From Natronospiraceae bacterium (GTDB lineage: Bacteria; Pseudomonadota; Gammaproteobacteria; Natronospirales; Natronospiraceae): 37,330 bases of DNA. The position numbers and the translations under genes were made by a program. This document shows, piece after piece, positions 1-8,319 of this stretch. The notes beneath the pieces were generated by a model that was not told where the DNA came from, did not search any database, and saw only the letters and a program-made list of their open reading frames with translations. Every line of letters begins with the position of its first letter. The first letter of the stretch is position 1. Location: NCBI GenBank assembly GCA_007133205.1, contig SLND01000154.1, positions 1 through 37,330 on the forward strand, in the 5' to 3' direction.

Positions 1-33
1 ATAGCCGTGTTGCCAGAAGGACCAGTGATCCGA
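1..33. repeat. 33-bp direct repeat, copy 1 (other copy 1437-1469)
   Basis: Positions 1-33 match 1437-1469 base for base in the same orientation, and the match ends exactly at 33/1469 (next base a versus c). Copy 2 lies inside the M28 peptidase gene and encodes DHWSFWQHGYP in frame. Copy 1 lies in a different gene and another frame. It sits exactly at the window edge, which is suggestive of a contig-end assembly overlap. Confidence 0.9.
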
Positions 34-76
34 ACAGGGCACCGAGAAACATCAGGATGGCGGCGGCCGGGTTCAT
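1..76 (-). CDS. Small membrane protein, N-terminal fragment (runs off window)
   Basis: An ATG at 76-74 overlaps the TGA stop of the upstream ammonia-lyase gene in an ATGA arrangement, which implies translational coupling. The visible reading frame begins MNPAAAILMFLGALFGSL and stays hydrophobic to the window edge, which looks like a first transmembrane segment. No family can be assigned from about 25 residues. The last 33 bases of the visible part (1-33) are identical to 1437-1469, inside the M28 peptidase gene and on the same strand but read in another frame. The residues after about position 14 may therefore be an assembly artefact. Confidence 0.45.
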   Translation of the reverse strand, partial: MNPAAAILMFLGALFGSLVLLATRL

Positions 77-1200
77 GGCCGCGTCTCGGTAATCACCGCC
101 AGGACCATCGAGTCGCGGTCGAGCGCGAGCTGACGGGCCAGGGCCGGATCATCAAGCACCGCCTCCAGTCCCGCGAGACCCGCGGCACCCGTGGGCGTGG
201 TCTCCACGGCCAGGCTCGATTGCGCGAGGTCGGCCGCGCTGCGCTCCGCAGCCGAATCCGGCACGGCAATGAAATGATCGGCGCAGCGTGACAACACCCG
301 AAACGCCAGCGGCGAGGCCTCGGCGCAGTCCAGCCCGGTCAGGCCCGAATCCACCGGTCCGGGACGGCGCGTGGCCCGGCCAGCGCGCACGCTGGCCATC
401 AGCCCCGCCGCACCGGCCGGTTCCACCACCACCAGCCGCGGGCGTTGGGCCTCCGGAAGCCTCGCCGCGCGTACCGCGAGAGCGCCCGCCAGCCCGCCCA
501 CGCCCGCCTGCACGAACAGGTGCGTGGGCGCCGGCCAACCCGCTGCCCGGGCCTGATCCACGGCCTCATCCAGGATCATGCCGTAGCCGGTCATCACCCG
601 CGCGACCGTCTCCGTGGCCCCGTGGACATCGGTATCGGGCACGTACAGCACCCCCGGATCCGCTGCGCGCCGGCCAGCCTCGGCGACCACCTCGTCGTAA
701 TCCGCCGCGACCCGCTCCACCCGCGCGCCGAGCCCCTCGACGGCGGCCACGCGGGACATCGAGGTCGCCGCGGGCAGCAGGATGCGGCAGGCGACTCCCG
801 CCAGGCGCGCCCCGGCCGCCACCGCCCGACCGTGATTGCCGGAGCTGGCCGTGATCACCTCCAGGTCCGGGAAACGCCCCGCCGCCTGCGGCAGCACGTC
901 GGCCGGGACCCTCTCTCCGGTGCGCCGGACCAGGGCCTGGCGTACCTCCTCGAGCACCGCCCAGGTCCCGCCGAGCGCCTTGAAAGTGCCCAGTCCCAGC
1001 CGCGCCCGCTCGTCCTTGAGGAGAATCCCCGCGATTCGCCCCTCCGAGTCGTCATGGCCGAGCAGTGGTGTCGGTGCGTATCGCGGGCACTGCTCCAGGG
1101 CGTGGCGCAGGGCCCGGAACCCGGCATCTGGAAAGAGCTCCTCGGTATCCGGTTGCGCACTGCGCTCGCGGTGCCCGGGACAGTGATCGATTGCCGTCAT
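73..1200 (-). CDS. Diaminopropionate ammonia-lyase-like PLP-dependent enzyme
   Basis: A 375-residue cytosolic fold-type II PLP enzyme. The segment GLGTFKALGG carries the probable Schiff-base lysine at K74. The form 'FKALGG' is typical of diaminopropionate ammonia-lyase (DpaL/YgeX), which converts 2,3-diaminopropionate to pyruvate and ammonia. Further matches are the ASSGNHGRAVA substrate loop and the glycine-rich QAGVGGLAGALA phosphate-binding loop. Length is close to the family (about 400). The start is supported by GGAG eight bases upstream. It lies 83 bases after the M28 peptidase and overlaps a downstream membrane-protein gene. A threonine-dehydratase-like activity on another amino acid is the main alternative; substrate assignment is inference. 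Confidence 0.75.
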   Translation of the reverse strand: MTAIDHCPGHRERSAQPDTEELFPDAGFRALRHALEQCPRYAPTPLLGHDDSEGRIAGILLKDERARLGLGTFKALGGTWAVLEEVRQALVRRTGERVPADVLPQAAGRFPDLEVITASSGNHGRAVAAGARLAGVACRILLPAATSMSRVAAVEGLGARVERVAADYDEVVAEAGRRAADPGVLYVPDTDVHGATETVARVMTGYGMILDEAVDQARAAGWPAPTHLFVQAGVGGLAGALAVRAARLPEAQRPRLVVVEPAGAAGLMASVRAGRATRRPGPVDSGLTGLDCAEASPLAFRVLSRCADHFIAVPDSAAERSAADLAQSSLAVETTPTGAAGLAGLEAVLDDPALARQLALDRDSMVLAVITETRP

Positions 1201-1283
1201 GCCGGTTTCTCCATTCGCGCCAGGCCATACCGGGGCCGTCTGGCCGGCGCGTTCGTCTCCCCGGAATGAGTTTCCCCTCGGTG

Positions 1284-2324
1284 CTACCCGTCTTCGCCGC
1301 CGAGTTCACGGACCACCGTTTCCAGGCCCACCGCCACGCGCGCCATGCGCTCGTAGTCCAGCCGCTCGGGCGTGTCCCCGGGCGAATGATAGTAAGGATC
1401 CCGAAACGGCAGGGTATCGGTGACGAAAAATGCGGGATAGCCGTGTTGCCAGAAGGACCAGTGATCCGACCACGCGACCCCGGGAATGGCGGAAGGCAGG
1501 GCCGCGCCTTCGGACGGAATGCTGGCTTCTTCACGAAAGGCAGCAATCGCCCGGCGCAACAGCGCGCGGTCACCGAGACGGGTCACGAAGCCGATGAACT
1601 CGGCCCGGTCGGGGTACAGCATGCCCAGCCCCGGCCCCGGGAATTGCTGGCTTCCGGGCTCATCGCTGAAATAGCCCAGTCCGTCCATGGACATCATGGC
1701 ACGAATGTCCTCGCCGGCTTCCCTGGCACGGGCGGCATGGACATGGCTGCCCATGTCTTCGCTCATATAGAAAGGTGGCTCTTCGTTGGCAAAGGCAACG
1801 AAGCGCAGGGTCCGTGGCTGTGGATCGTCGGCGAAGCTTTCCGCCAGGTGCAACAGGGTGGCCACGGCGGAAGCGTTGTCATTGGCACCCGGGGAGCCGG
1901 GCACGGTGTCGTAGTGGGCGCCGATGATGATGATTTCCTCGGGGCGCTCGTGGCCCGTCACTTCCACATGGATGTTTTCCGCGCGCGGCTCGCGATAGTG
2001 GCCGGCCAGGGCATCGCTCAATTCATATTCCTGACGTTGCGGCTCGAACCCGATCTCGCGAAAACGCTCGTCCACATGGTCCGCGGCCCGGGCCATGGCA
2101 TCGGGGTGATGGAGATTGCGTTCGCCGATATCCTCCGCCAGTGCCCGGACGTCGGCCTCGAGTCGGCGCGCGGTATCACGCTCGTGATCCGTGAGTTCGC
2201 TCAGCTCCGTGGATGCGGATTCTCCCGGCATGTTCACCATCAGACTCAATCCAATGACAGCAATGCCCGTCACGATCATGAACAATAGCAGCAGGCGCAG
2301 CGGGCTGACGGGGCGACGGCGCAT
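1284..2324 (-). CDS. M28-family zinc peptidase, membrane-anchored
   Basis: A 346-residue protein with an N-terminal hydrophobic segment (about residues 9-28) that acts as signal anchor, so the peptidase domain should sit in the periplasm. M28 metal ligands are visible in order: GAHYDT (His, Asp), GANDNASA (bridging Asp), FANEEPPF (catalytic and metal Glu), MSMDGLGY (Asp) and a late DPYYHSPGDTPE (His). M28 enzymes are aminopeptidases or carboxypeptidases using two zinc ions. The start at 2324 (MRRRPVSPL) is chosen because CAGGAG precedes it and the signal anchor follows directly; the open frame extends upstream without similarity. It begins 35 bases after imuB and is probably read from the same transcript. 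The codons at 1437-1469 duplicate the window's first 33 bases. Confidence 0.88.
   Translation of the reverse strand: MRRRPVSPLRLLLLFMIVTGIAVIGLSLMVNMPGESASTELSELTDHERDTARRLEADVRALAEDIGERNLHHPDAMARAADHVDERFREIGFEPQRQEYELSDALAGHYREPRAENIHVEVTGHERPEEIIIIGAHYDTVPGSPGANDNASAVATLLHLAESFADDPQPRTLRFVAFANEEPPFYMSEDMGSHVHAARAREAGEDIRAMMSMDGLGYFSDEPGSQQFPGPGLGMLYPDRAEFIGFVTRLGDRALLRRAIAAFREEASIPSEGAALPSAIPGVAWSDHWSFWQHGYPAFFVTDTLPFRDPYYHSPGDTPERLDYERMARVAVGLETVVRELGGEDG
1437..1469. repeat. 33-bp direct repeat, copy 2 (inside M28 peptidase gene)
   Basis: This is an identical copy of the first 33 bases of the window. Here it is normal coding sequence of the M28 peptidase, near the C-terminal part of the catalytic domain, so this copy is probably the genuine location. 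Confidence 0.9.
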
Positions 2325-2359
2325 CAGGGCCAGGCTCCTGGAAGCGTTGGACAGATTCC

Positions 2360-3895
2360 CTAAGCGAACAGTCCATGAAGGTACCAGACCCCTGCCCGGC
2401 GGTCCCGGAAAATCCAGAGCTCTCTTCCCGCACGGCTGCGTGCCCGGTAATAGTCGCGGGCCACATCCGCCCCTTCCCACCAGCCGGTCTCGATCCGCTC
2501 AGGCCCCGCAAGCAGGGTCATGTCGCCGGGGATGCCACCGCCCTCTTCCAGCATCCGCGGCGTCTCCAGCAACCAGCAGGGCCGATCGGCACGTCCTCCT
2601 TCCGGCTCCGTCACGTCGCTGCCGGCCAGCCGCCAGGCCCGTTCGGGGCGGTGGTCGGCACAGGTCGCGAGGGTATGGACCGCATCCGGTCCGAGCCGGG
2701 CGTGGAGGGACTCGAAAAGCGCTTCCACCTCCTCGCCCGAATCCGCTTCGCGGAACAGTGCCACGCTCCGTCCCCGGTAGGCCCTGAGCGGTCCACTCAC
2801 CAGGCGCAGTGCCCGCACCGCCCGGGTCAGGGCAACCCGCTCCAGGCGCACCCGGAAAAGCCGTGCCAGATGATCCGGATGCCGGTAATTGCCGGCAAGG
2901 CCGAGCCGGATCGGGGTCTCCTCACCGCCGTGATGACGGCAATACAGGCGCAGTTCGTCGGTGGTGCTGTCATGGCGACGGAGAAAGCTCACCGCCGATT
3001 CCAGCAGGGGCTCGAGGCCGGCCATGATCCGCTCGCGATCCCCCGTCTCGGCGGGCAGTTCCAGGGATTCCTCGAAGCTCAGTGCCCCCCGCCAGCCGGG
3101 GCGCGGGTCCGGCACGCGCCCCAGGGCCCGATCCAGAGAACGCACGAAAGCAGCCCCGAAACGCCGGCCCAGGCCATCCCGCGGCAGGCGCATGACATCG
3201 GCGAGCCGGCGGACACCGATGCCCGCCAGGGTCCGGGCGGTGCCCGGATCCGGAGCCAGACAATCCGGCGACAATTCGCCCAGCCTGCCGGCAAGCAGGG
3301 TGGTATCGGTCACCGGCCTGCTGTCGCCGGCCCGGGCAAGCCACTCCGCCGCCAGCGGGGTGGGTGCGATTGCCATCACCGGCAGATGTCCGGCCGCGGC
3401 AACCTGTGTCTCCAGCCGCCGACGGAGCGCAGCGATACCGCCGAACAGGGACAGGCTGCCTCCGATCTCCAGCAGCACGGCAGCGGGCGGCGCGAGACTC
3501 ACCAGGGAGCTGAAGCCTTCTGCCATTTGCGCCACGTTTTCCAGGCTCGCCCGCTCCCGATCCGGATTCCGGCGTTGCAGGATGGGGGCATGCACCCGCG
3601 CCAGGGCATCGGACAGGCGCATCCGGGGCCGGACGCCCGCAGTCAGCGCGGCCTGGTTGCAGCCGATGACCCGGGTGGCGGCCCCTTCCCCTGTCACCAC
3701 CAGACAGGGTTCATGGGCATCCCGCCAGGTACCGGCGACCGCTTCGAATGGCAGGTCAGGCAGGCGCAGGCACAACCACAGGATTCGCCGACGGGGGCGG
3801 CTCCCGGACCGGGGTCCGGGGAGGCGTTTACGGGGGCGCGGACGGCGCGGCGTCGCTGCCGCCGGCGGAAACAGGGGCAGTTCATGGTTCTTCAT
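2360..3895 (-). CDS. imuB: ImuB, catalytically inactive Y-family polymerase homologue
   Basis: A 511-residue homologue of Y-family DNA polymerases that in characterised mutasomes bridges the beta clamp, ImuA and DnaE2 during error-prone lesion bypass. The polymerase-like N-terminal half starts at WLCLRLPDLPFEA. The acidic catalytic residues of active Y polymerases (D-x-D) are missing there (R-L-P), as expected for ImuB. Later blocks include the helix-hairpin-helix-like LAGIGVRRLADVMRLP and a long C-terminal region. The extreme N-terminus reads MKNHELPLF, and ELPLF resembles a beta-clamp-binding pentapeptide, although ImuB clamp motifs are usually internal. The start at 3895 lies 14 bases after imuA; the frame is open further upstream but overlaps imuA. 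Confidence 0.88.
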   Translation of the reverse strand: MKNHELPLFPPAAATPRRPRPRKRLPGPRSGSRPRRRILWLCLRLPDLPFEAVAGTWRDAHEPCLVVTGEGAATRVIGCNQAALTAGVRPRMRLSDALARVHAPILQRRNPDRERASLENVAQMAEGFSSLVSLAPPAAVLLEIGGSLSLFGGIAALRRRLETQVAAAGHLPVMAIAPTPLAAEWLARAGDSRPVTDTTLLAGRLGELSPDCLAPDPGTARTLAGIGVRRLADVMRLPRDGLGRRFGAAFVRSLDRALGRVPDPRPGWRGALSFEESLELPAETGDRERIMAGLEPLLESAVSFLRRHDSTTDELRLYCRHHGGEETPIRLGLAGNYRHPDHLARLFRVRLERVALTRAVRALRLVSGPLRAYRGRSVALFREADSGEEVEALFESLHARLGPDAVHTLATCADHRPERAWRLAGSDVTEPEGGRADRPCWLLETPRMLEEGGGIPGDMTLLAGPERIETGWWEGADVARDYYRARSRAGRELWIFRDRRAGVWYLHGLFA

Positions 3896-3909
3896 CGCAT
3901 GTCTCGGAC

Positions 3910-4521
3910 TCAGGGGCCCAGCAACACCCGTCCTCCCCGGCCCCCCGGGCTCTTGAGGATTTCGACTTCCAGGCCTTCGTTGCGGGGCGCAAGCAACAGC
4001 CTCAGGGTCGCCGGGGACGGACTCCGGGCCGCGCCAGATTCGCGAAACAGGTAGGCGGGAATCCCGCCCGCGCCGGCGGCCAGTTGCAGCCGCCGAAAAT
4101 GATGCCTCCCCTGTCCGCATCCCCAGGTCAGCACCGCCGCACAACTGCCGGAGCGCAATCCCTGTTCGGCAGCCCATACCCGGTCTTCCACGTTATCCGG
4201 CCAGGTGACGATATTGCAGGCCGGCGCCAGACCGGCCGCGGCCAGGGCGGGTGCGTAGGGAATCCAGGGGGGTGAAAGCCACAGGATCCGACCGCCCCTG
4301 CCGGCCAGGTCCCGCAGTGCCGGCAGCAGCAGGCGCAATTCGCCCACGCCCCATTGCGCGGACAGGATTTCACTCAGGCTGCCGCGCGGCCAGCCACCTC
4401 CCGGCAATCGCGCATCCAGGGCCGGAAAACCGGTGGCGACATGACCGGCACCAGCGCCATCGTCCCGGCGGGGCCGGAAGATGCGCGGATCGGCAAGCAG
4501 TGTCTGCAGTGAGTTATCCAT
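3910..4521 (-). CDS. imuA: ImuA, RecA-like translesion synthesis accessory protein
   Basis: A 203-residue RecA/SulA-like protein. Visible features are the opening VATGFPALDARLPGGGWPRG, the block ILWLSPPWIPYAPALAAAGL and the DNVEDRVWAAEQGLRSG helix region. These match ImuA (also annotated SulA2/ImuA), which cooperates with ImuB in damage-induced mutagenesis. It lies between lexA (53-base gap) and imuB (14-base gap) on the same strand, so it is predicted to be LexA-controlled from the promoter at 5230-5257. Its Shine-Dalgarno sequence is weak. No dnaE2 gene follows imuB within this window. Confidence 0.87.
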   Translation of the reverse strand: MDNSLQTLLADPRIFRPRRDDGAGAGHVATGFPALDARLPGGGWPRGSLSEILSAQWGVGELRLLLPALRDLAGRGGRILWLSPPWIPYAPALAAAGLAPACNIVTWPDNVEDRVWAAEQGLRSGSCAAVLTWGCGQGRHHFRRLQLAAGAGGIPAYLFRESGAARSPSPATLRLLLAPRNEGLEVEILKSPGGRGGRVLLGP

Positions 4522-4574
4522 TGCCCGACCATGGCTCTGGGCAATGCCTCAAGCCGGCGACGACAGGGACAGGG

Positions 4575-5183
4575 TCACTGCACGTGCCCGTTGCGGATGA
4601 CGCCGACCACCACGCCTTCAAGCACCAGGGACTGGCGCCTGCGATCCACCTTGATCGGCTCGAAGTCCGGATTCTCCGGCAGCAGGCGGATTTCACGCCC
4701 ACGCTGGTGATAACGCTTGACGGTGACCTCGTCATCCAGGCGGGCCACCACGATCTGACCGTTTCTCACATCGGGGGCACGGTGCACGGCCACGAGATCG
4801 CCTTCCAGAATACCGGCATCGCGCATGCTCATGCCCTTCACCTGCAGCAGGTAATGCGCCTGGGGACGGAAGATGCCCGGATCCAGACGATAGCGGGTTT
4901 CGATATGCTCCTCGGCCAGCACCGGACTGCCCGCGGCCACCCGCCCCACCACCGGCAGGCCGGCCTCTTCCTCCTCGACCAGACGAATCCCCCGGGAAGC
5001 ACCCGAGGAAAGCTCGATCGCGCCCTTGCGGTGCAGGGCCCGCAGATGGCTTTCGGCGGCATTGGGGGAACGGAAACCGAGATGTTCGGAAATCTCGGCC
5101 CGGGTGGGGGGACGGCCGGTGTTCGCAATGGCCTGGCGGATGAGATCGAGTACTTCCTGCTGGCGGGCAGTCAGTTCCTCCAT
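4575..5183 (-). CDS. lexA: LexA, SOS repressor
   Basis: A 202-residue protein, the same length as E. coli LexA. The N-terminal winged helix ([12 protein letters not shown], then [20 protein letters not shown] as recognition region) binds SOS boxes. The autocleavage bond is Ala84-Gly85 in RVAAGSPV, and the catalytic dyad is Ser119 (KGMSMRDAG) and Lys156 (DEVTVKRY), numbered exactly as in E. coli. RecA* triggers self-cleavage, derepressing the operon. A GGAGG sequence five bases upstream fixes the start. Two LexA-type boxes lie just upstream, so the gene is autoregulated and imuA-imuB are co-controlled. Confidence 0.97.
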   Translation of the reverse strand: MEELTARQQEVLDLIRQAIANTGRPPTRAEISEHLGFRSPNAAESHLRALHRKGAIELSSGASRGIRLVEEEEAGLPVVGRVAAGSPVLAEEHIETRYRLDPGIFRPQAHYLLQVKGMSMRDAGILEGDLVAVHRAPDVRNGQIVVARLDDEVTVKRYHQRGREIRLLPENPDFEPIKVDRRRQSLVLEGVVVGVIRNGHVQ

Positions 5184-5205
5184 GGCGGCCTCCGGGGGTC
5201 AGGGG

Positions 5206-5221
5206 CTGTATATAAAATCAC
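5206..5221 (-). promoter_or_regulatory. Second, degenerate SOS box of lexA
   Basis: On the minus strand this reads GTGATTTTATATACAG. One half (ACAG) is perfect and the other (GTGA) is degenerate against CTGT-N8-ACAG. It lies 19 bp centre-to-centre from the perfect box, resembling the paired boxes upstream of E. coli lexA. Confidence 0.6.
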
Positions 5222-5224
5222 CAA

Positions 5225-5240
5225 CTGTGATTATATACAG
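5225..5240 (-). promoter_or_regulatory. SOS box (LexA operator) of lexA-imuA-imuB
   Basis: CTGT-GATTATAT-ACAG is a full match to the gammaproteobacterial LexA consensus CTGT-N8-ACAG. It overlaps the -10 element of the lexA promoter and lies 42 bases upstream of the lexA start. Confidence 0.9.
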
Positions 5241-5257
5241 TCCATCCCGGCTTGCAA
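5230..5257 (-). promoter_or_regulatory. Sigma-70 promoter of lexA
   Basis: Read on the minus strand: -35 TTGCAA (5257-5252), a 16-base spacer, then -10 TATAAT (5235-5230). The -10 is embedded in the perfect SOS box, so LexA binding would occlude RNA polymerase. The -35 is only about 14 bases past the stop of the sigma-54 regulator gene. Confidence 0.8.
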
Positions 5258-5270
5258 GACGGATCTCGCC

Positions 5271-6692
5271 TTAACCGGCCATTTCGGAATCCTTGCCGTT
5301 ACCCAGCTTGCGGTACAGGGTCTGGCGGCTGACCCCGAGCAGGGCCGCCGCCCGCCGCTTGTTGCCATCCACCTGGTCGAGTACGTGCTGGATGTAGCGC
5401 AGCTCCAGCTCATCCAGGGTGGGCAGGACCGGCCCGTCGGTCAGCGAGGCCAGCAGGCTGTCCGCCGCGGCCTGGCCGCCACCCGCCGAGGACGCGTTGT
5501 CCGGACGGTAATTGCGAATCCGGGTGGGCAGGTGCTCGGCCTCTACCACTTCTCCGTGCGAGAAGGTCACCGCCCGCTCGATCGCATTCTGGAGCTCGCG
5601 TACGTTGCCCGGAAAGGGGTACTGGCGCAGGGCCTCCATGGCCGATTCTGAGAATCCGCTCGCGTTCCGTCCCTGCTGGAGGTTGTAGCGGCGCAGCATC
5701 TGCGCGGCCAGCAGCTCCAGATCCTTGCCACGCTCACGCAGTGGCGGAATCGACAGGGCGAAGGTTTCCAGACGATAGAACAGATCTTCGCGGAACTGCC
5801 CCTCTTCCACGAGGGCATCGAGATCCCGGTTGGTGGCGGCCAGTACACGCACGTCCACCTGTCGATCGGACTCGCCCCCGACCGGACGGATCATGCCCTC
5901 CTGCAGTACCCGCAACAGCTTGGCCTGCAGGTTCATGGGCATTTCCCCGATTTCATCCAGCAGCAGGGTACCGCCGTGGGCGCGGGTAAAGATGCCCTCG
6001 TGGCGCTTCACGGCGCCGGTAAAGGCCCCGGCCGCATGGCCGAAGAACTCGCTTTCCAGCAGATCCGGCGGGATGCCGGCGCAGTTGACCGCGAGAAAGG
6101 GGCCGTCACTGCGCTCGCTTTCCTCGTGTACCGCCCGCGCCACCAGCTCCTTGCCGGTACCACTCTCGCCCATGACCAGCACCGGTCCGCTGGCACGGGC
6201 CACACTGCGGATCTGGTCATAGAGGGCCTGCATGGGACGGCTCTCCCCCACCAGGCCGTGAAAGTCATCGCCACTGAATACTTCACGAAAGCGCTGCACT
6301 TCACTGCGCAGCCGGCGATTCTCCAGTACCCGGGTGACGGTGAGCAGCAGGTGATCGACATCGATGGGCTTGGTGAGGAATTCATCCGCCCCCGCCTTGA
6401 GCGCTTCCACCGCCTGTTCGATGCTGCCGAAGGCCGTCAGGATCACGAAGGCAGGGGGGAGATGGAGCTCGGTGGTTTCCCGCAACAGGCTCATGCCATC
6501 CGCCCCGGGGAGACGAAGATCGCTGAGTATCAGATCCGGTGACCATTCGGAGATCAGCGGCAGGGCCTTTTCCACCGAATCCACCGCGCGCACTTCCCGC
6601 CCGGTCTCTTCCAGTTCCTCGACCATCAGTTTCGCCAGGCCGGCGTCATCCTCCACCACCAGAACCCGGTCACGTTTCTCGTTGTCACTCAT
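5271..6692 (-). CDS. NtrC-family sigma-54-dependent response regulator
   Basis: A 473-residue three-domain activator. The receiver domain (1-125) has the acidic pocket E14/D15/D16, phosphoacceptor D58 (ILSDLRLPG) and K108 (FLTKPID). The AAA+ domain (about 144-375) has Walker A GESGTGKE at 175-182, the sigma-54-contacting loop GAFTGA at 222-227 and Walker B LLLDEIGE at 243-250. The C-terminus is a Fis-type helix-turn-helix (NKRRAAALLGVSRQTLYRKL). All residues needed for ATP-driven open-complex formation are present. It overlaps the kinase stop by ATGA, so the two form an operon. Probable targets are the four sigma-54-like promoters of the DUF4168 array starting 1.8 kb away (inference). The physiological signal is unknown. 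Confidence 0.95.
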   Translation of the reverse strand: MSDNEKRDRVLVVEDDAGLAKLMVEELEETGREVRAVDSVEKALPLISEWSPDLILSDLRLPGADGMSLLRETTELHLPPAFVILTAFGSIEQAVEALKAGADEFLTKPIDVDHLLLTVTRVLENRRLRSEVQRFREVFSGDDFHGLVGESRPMQALYDQIRSVARASGPVLVMGESGTGKELVARAVHEESERSDGPFLAVNCAGIPPDLLESEFFGHAAGAFTGAVKRHEGIFTRAHGGTLLLDEIGEMPMNLQAKLLRVLQEGMIRPVGGESDRQVDVRVLAATNRDLDALVEEGQFREDLFYRLETFALSIPPLRERGKDLELLAAQMLRRYNLQQGRNASGFSESAMEALRQYPFPGNVRELQNAIERAVTFSHGEVVEAEHLPTRIRNYRPDNASSAGGGQAAADSLLASLTDGPVLPTLDELELRYIQHVLDQVDGNKRRAAALLGVSRQTLYRKLGNGKDSEMAG

Positions 6693-8260
6693 GCCTTGCT
6701 CACCACGCCCTCCCGGGCACTCGCGGTACCCGGCACGGGCTGCTGTTGTCCATCTTCCGTTTCATCCGCCGAGCCACCCGCGGACGAGTCCGCTGTTTCC
6801 GCACCTTCGGCTCCCGCAGGCAGATACAGGGTGAATCGCGCCCCACCCCAGTCGTTCGCATCCACTTCGATCTCGCCGTAGTGCTCGTTGGCAATCCCGT
6901 GCACTACCGAGAGACCAAGACCGGTCCCCTCGCCCACCGACTTGGTGGTGAAAAAGGGCTCGAACAGGCGCGAGCGATCCTTTTCGGAAATGCCGTCCCC
7001 ATCGTCATCAACATCAAAACGTACTCTGTCGCCTTCCAGTGTCCATGTGATCCGGACCCGGGAATCTGCCGCCTGTACCGCGTTGCGCAACAGGTTGACC
7101 AGCGCCTGCTCGATCCGGATGGGGTCGGCATGCAGACGGGGCCCGGGCAGTTCGCCTTCGGTTTCGATTGCAATGCCACGCTCGCTGGACAGTTCCGATA
7201 CCTGTTCCACGGAACTGCGGGCCAGATTGCCGCCATGCAGGGTCTTGCGGTCACTCGCGGAAGTGCGTCCGAAATCAAGCAACTGGCGGACAATGTGACT
7301 CATGCGCTGAACCTCGGCGCGGATATCCTCGAGATTGGCCTGCTGCTTGTCGGACAGGTCGCCTTCGCGCAGCACCCGGCGCGCGCGGCCATCCACTACC
7401 GACAACGGCGCACCCAGCTCGTGGGCAATACCCGCCGCCAGGCGACCGATGGCCGCCAGTTTTTCCGAATGTCGCAGGCGCTCTTCCAGGTCGAGCTGCG
7501 TCAGGCGGCGTTCGCTGATCTCCTTTTCGGCCTGCTCGATTGAATCGAGCATTTCGTTGAGCGCCTGTGCCAGCGTCAGCACCTCACGTGGCCCCGCCGC
7601 GCCGGCACGCGCATCACGCTCACCACGGCGGACCCGGCCCATGGTGCCGACCAGGGATTCAATATGACGCCCCACCGCCCGGTGATAACCGAACAGCACC
7701 AGGGCCATCACCACCAGGGTTCCGATACCGACCGCGCCGATCATCTGGCGCTGGATCACCTGCATGTATTCCACGAAATCACTCGCACGGCGGGTCACCT
7801 GAAGCCAGCCAATGATCTGTCCGGTGGTCTCGTCGGTCAGTGCGACGTAGTGGGAATAAACGTCGCGCCCTTCCATCTGTTCGTACTGCCCGGTTTCCTG
7901 CTCCTCGGCGCCGATATCGCGGATCGCTTCCGGTTCCTGCTGTGGCCGGCCCGGCCCCACGTGGGCGAGCTGCTCGCCATGAGCGTTGTAGACATAGGCG
8001 CCATAGACCTGATCGAGCTGAAACACGGATTCCAGGGCCTGGCGGACACTGCCCTCGCGTTCCCGCTCCAGGCTGTAGCCGACCGGCAACTGAATCGCCC
8101 GTGCCACCAGTTCCATGTCTTCCTGCATGCGCTGTTCGGCACGCTGCTCCATGGTGGCAATCACGGCCGTCATCCCGAGCGTGATCGCTACCAGCAATGG
8201 CAGCACGATGCCGACGACCAGGCGCCAGCGCAGGCTCAGGGGAAATCGGGGAATAGGCAT
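6689..8260 (-). CDS. Membrane sensor histidine kinase, partner of the sigma-54 regulator
   Basis: A 523-residue inner-membrane kinase. Visible are TM1 (about 13-36), a roughly 135-residue periplasmic sensor region, TM2 (about 173-192), HAMP (about 193-247), an H-box with phosphoacceptor H280 (GIAHELGAPL), N-box LVNLLRNAVQAA, G1 DDDGDGIS and G2 GTGLGLS. The C-terminal 45 residues are a low-complexity Ala/Ser/Glu tail. The start at 8260 is preferred over the frame-maximal one at 8320: GGAGG lies eight bases upstream of 8260, whereas the longer start has no Shine-Dalgarno sequence and would fall on the candidate enhancer site at 8320-8336. The stop overlaps the regulator start. It is divergent from the DUF4168 array. 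Confidence 0.93.
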   Translation of the reverse strand: MPIPRFPLSLRWRLVVGIVLPLLVAITLGMTAVIATMEQRAEQRMQEDMELVARAIQLPVGYSLEREREGSVRQALESVFQLDQVYGAYVYNAHGEQLAHVGPGRPQQEPEAIRDIGAEEQETGQYEQMEGRDVYSHYVALTDETTGQIIGWLQVTRRASDFVEYMQVIQRQMIGAVGIGTLVVMALVLFGYHRAVGRHIESLVGTMGRVRRGERDARAGAAGPREVLTLAQALNEMLDSIEQAEKEISERRLTQLDLEERLRHSEKLAAIGRLAAGIAHELGAPLSVVDGRARRVLREGDLSDKQQANLEDIRAEVQRMSHIVRQLLDFGRTSASDRKTLHGGNLARSSVEQVSELSSERGIAIETEGELPGPRLHADPIRIEQALVNLLRNAVQAADSRVRITWTLEGDRVRFDVDDDGDGISEKDRSRLFEPFFTTKSVGEGTGLGLSVVHGIANEHYGEIEVDANDWGGARFTLYLPAGAEGAETADSSAGGSADETEDGQQQPVPGTASAREGVVSKA

Positions 8261-8268
8261 CCGAATGA

Positions 8269-8273
8269 CCTCC
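8269..8273 (-). promoter_or_regulatory. Ribosome binding site deciding the kinase start
   Basis: GGAGG on the minus strand, eight bases before the ATG at 8260. It favours the shorter kinase with an N-terminus of MPIPRFPLSL leading straight into TM1. Confidence 0.8.
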
Positions 8274-8319
8274 GGCGACCCGCCGGGTCGGGATTGGCGG
8301 GACGGGAAAAACGACGACA

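Noticed and set aside
1065-2288. Long plus-strand frame of 407 codons, and similar long frames opposite imuB, lexA, the GGDEF gene, putA and others
   Set aside because: They run antisense to well-recognised genes and arise from GC-rich codon bias; none shows family motifs or a proper start.
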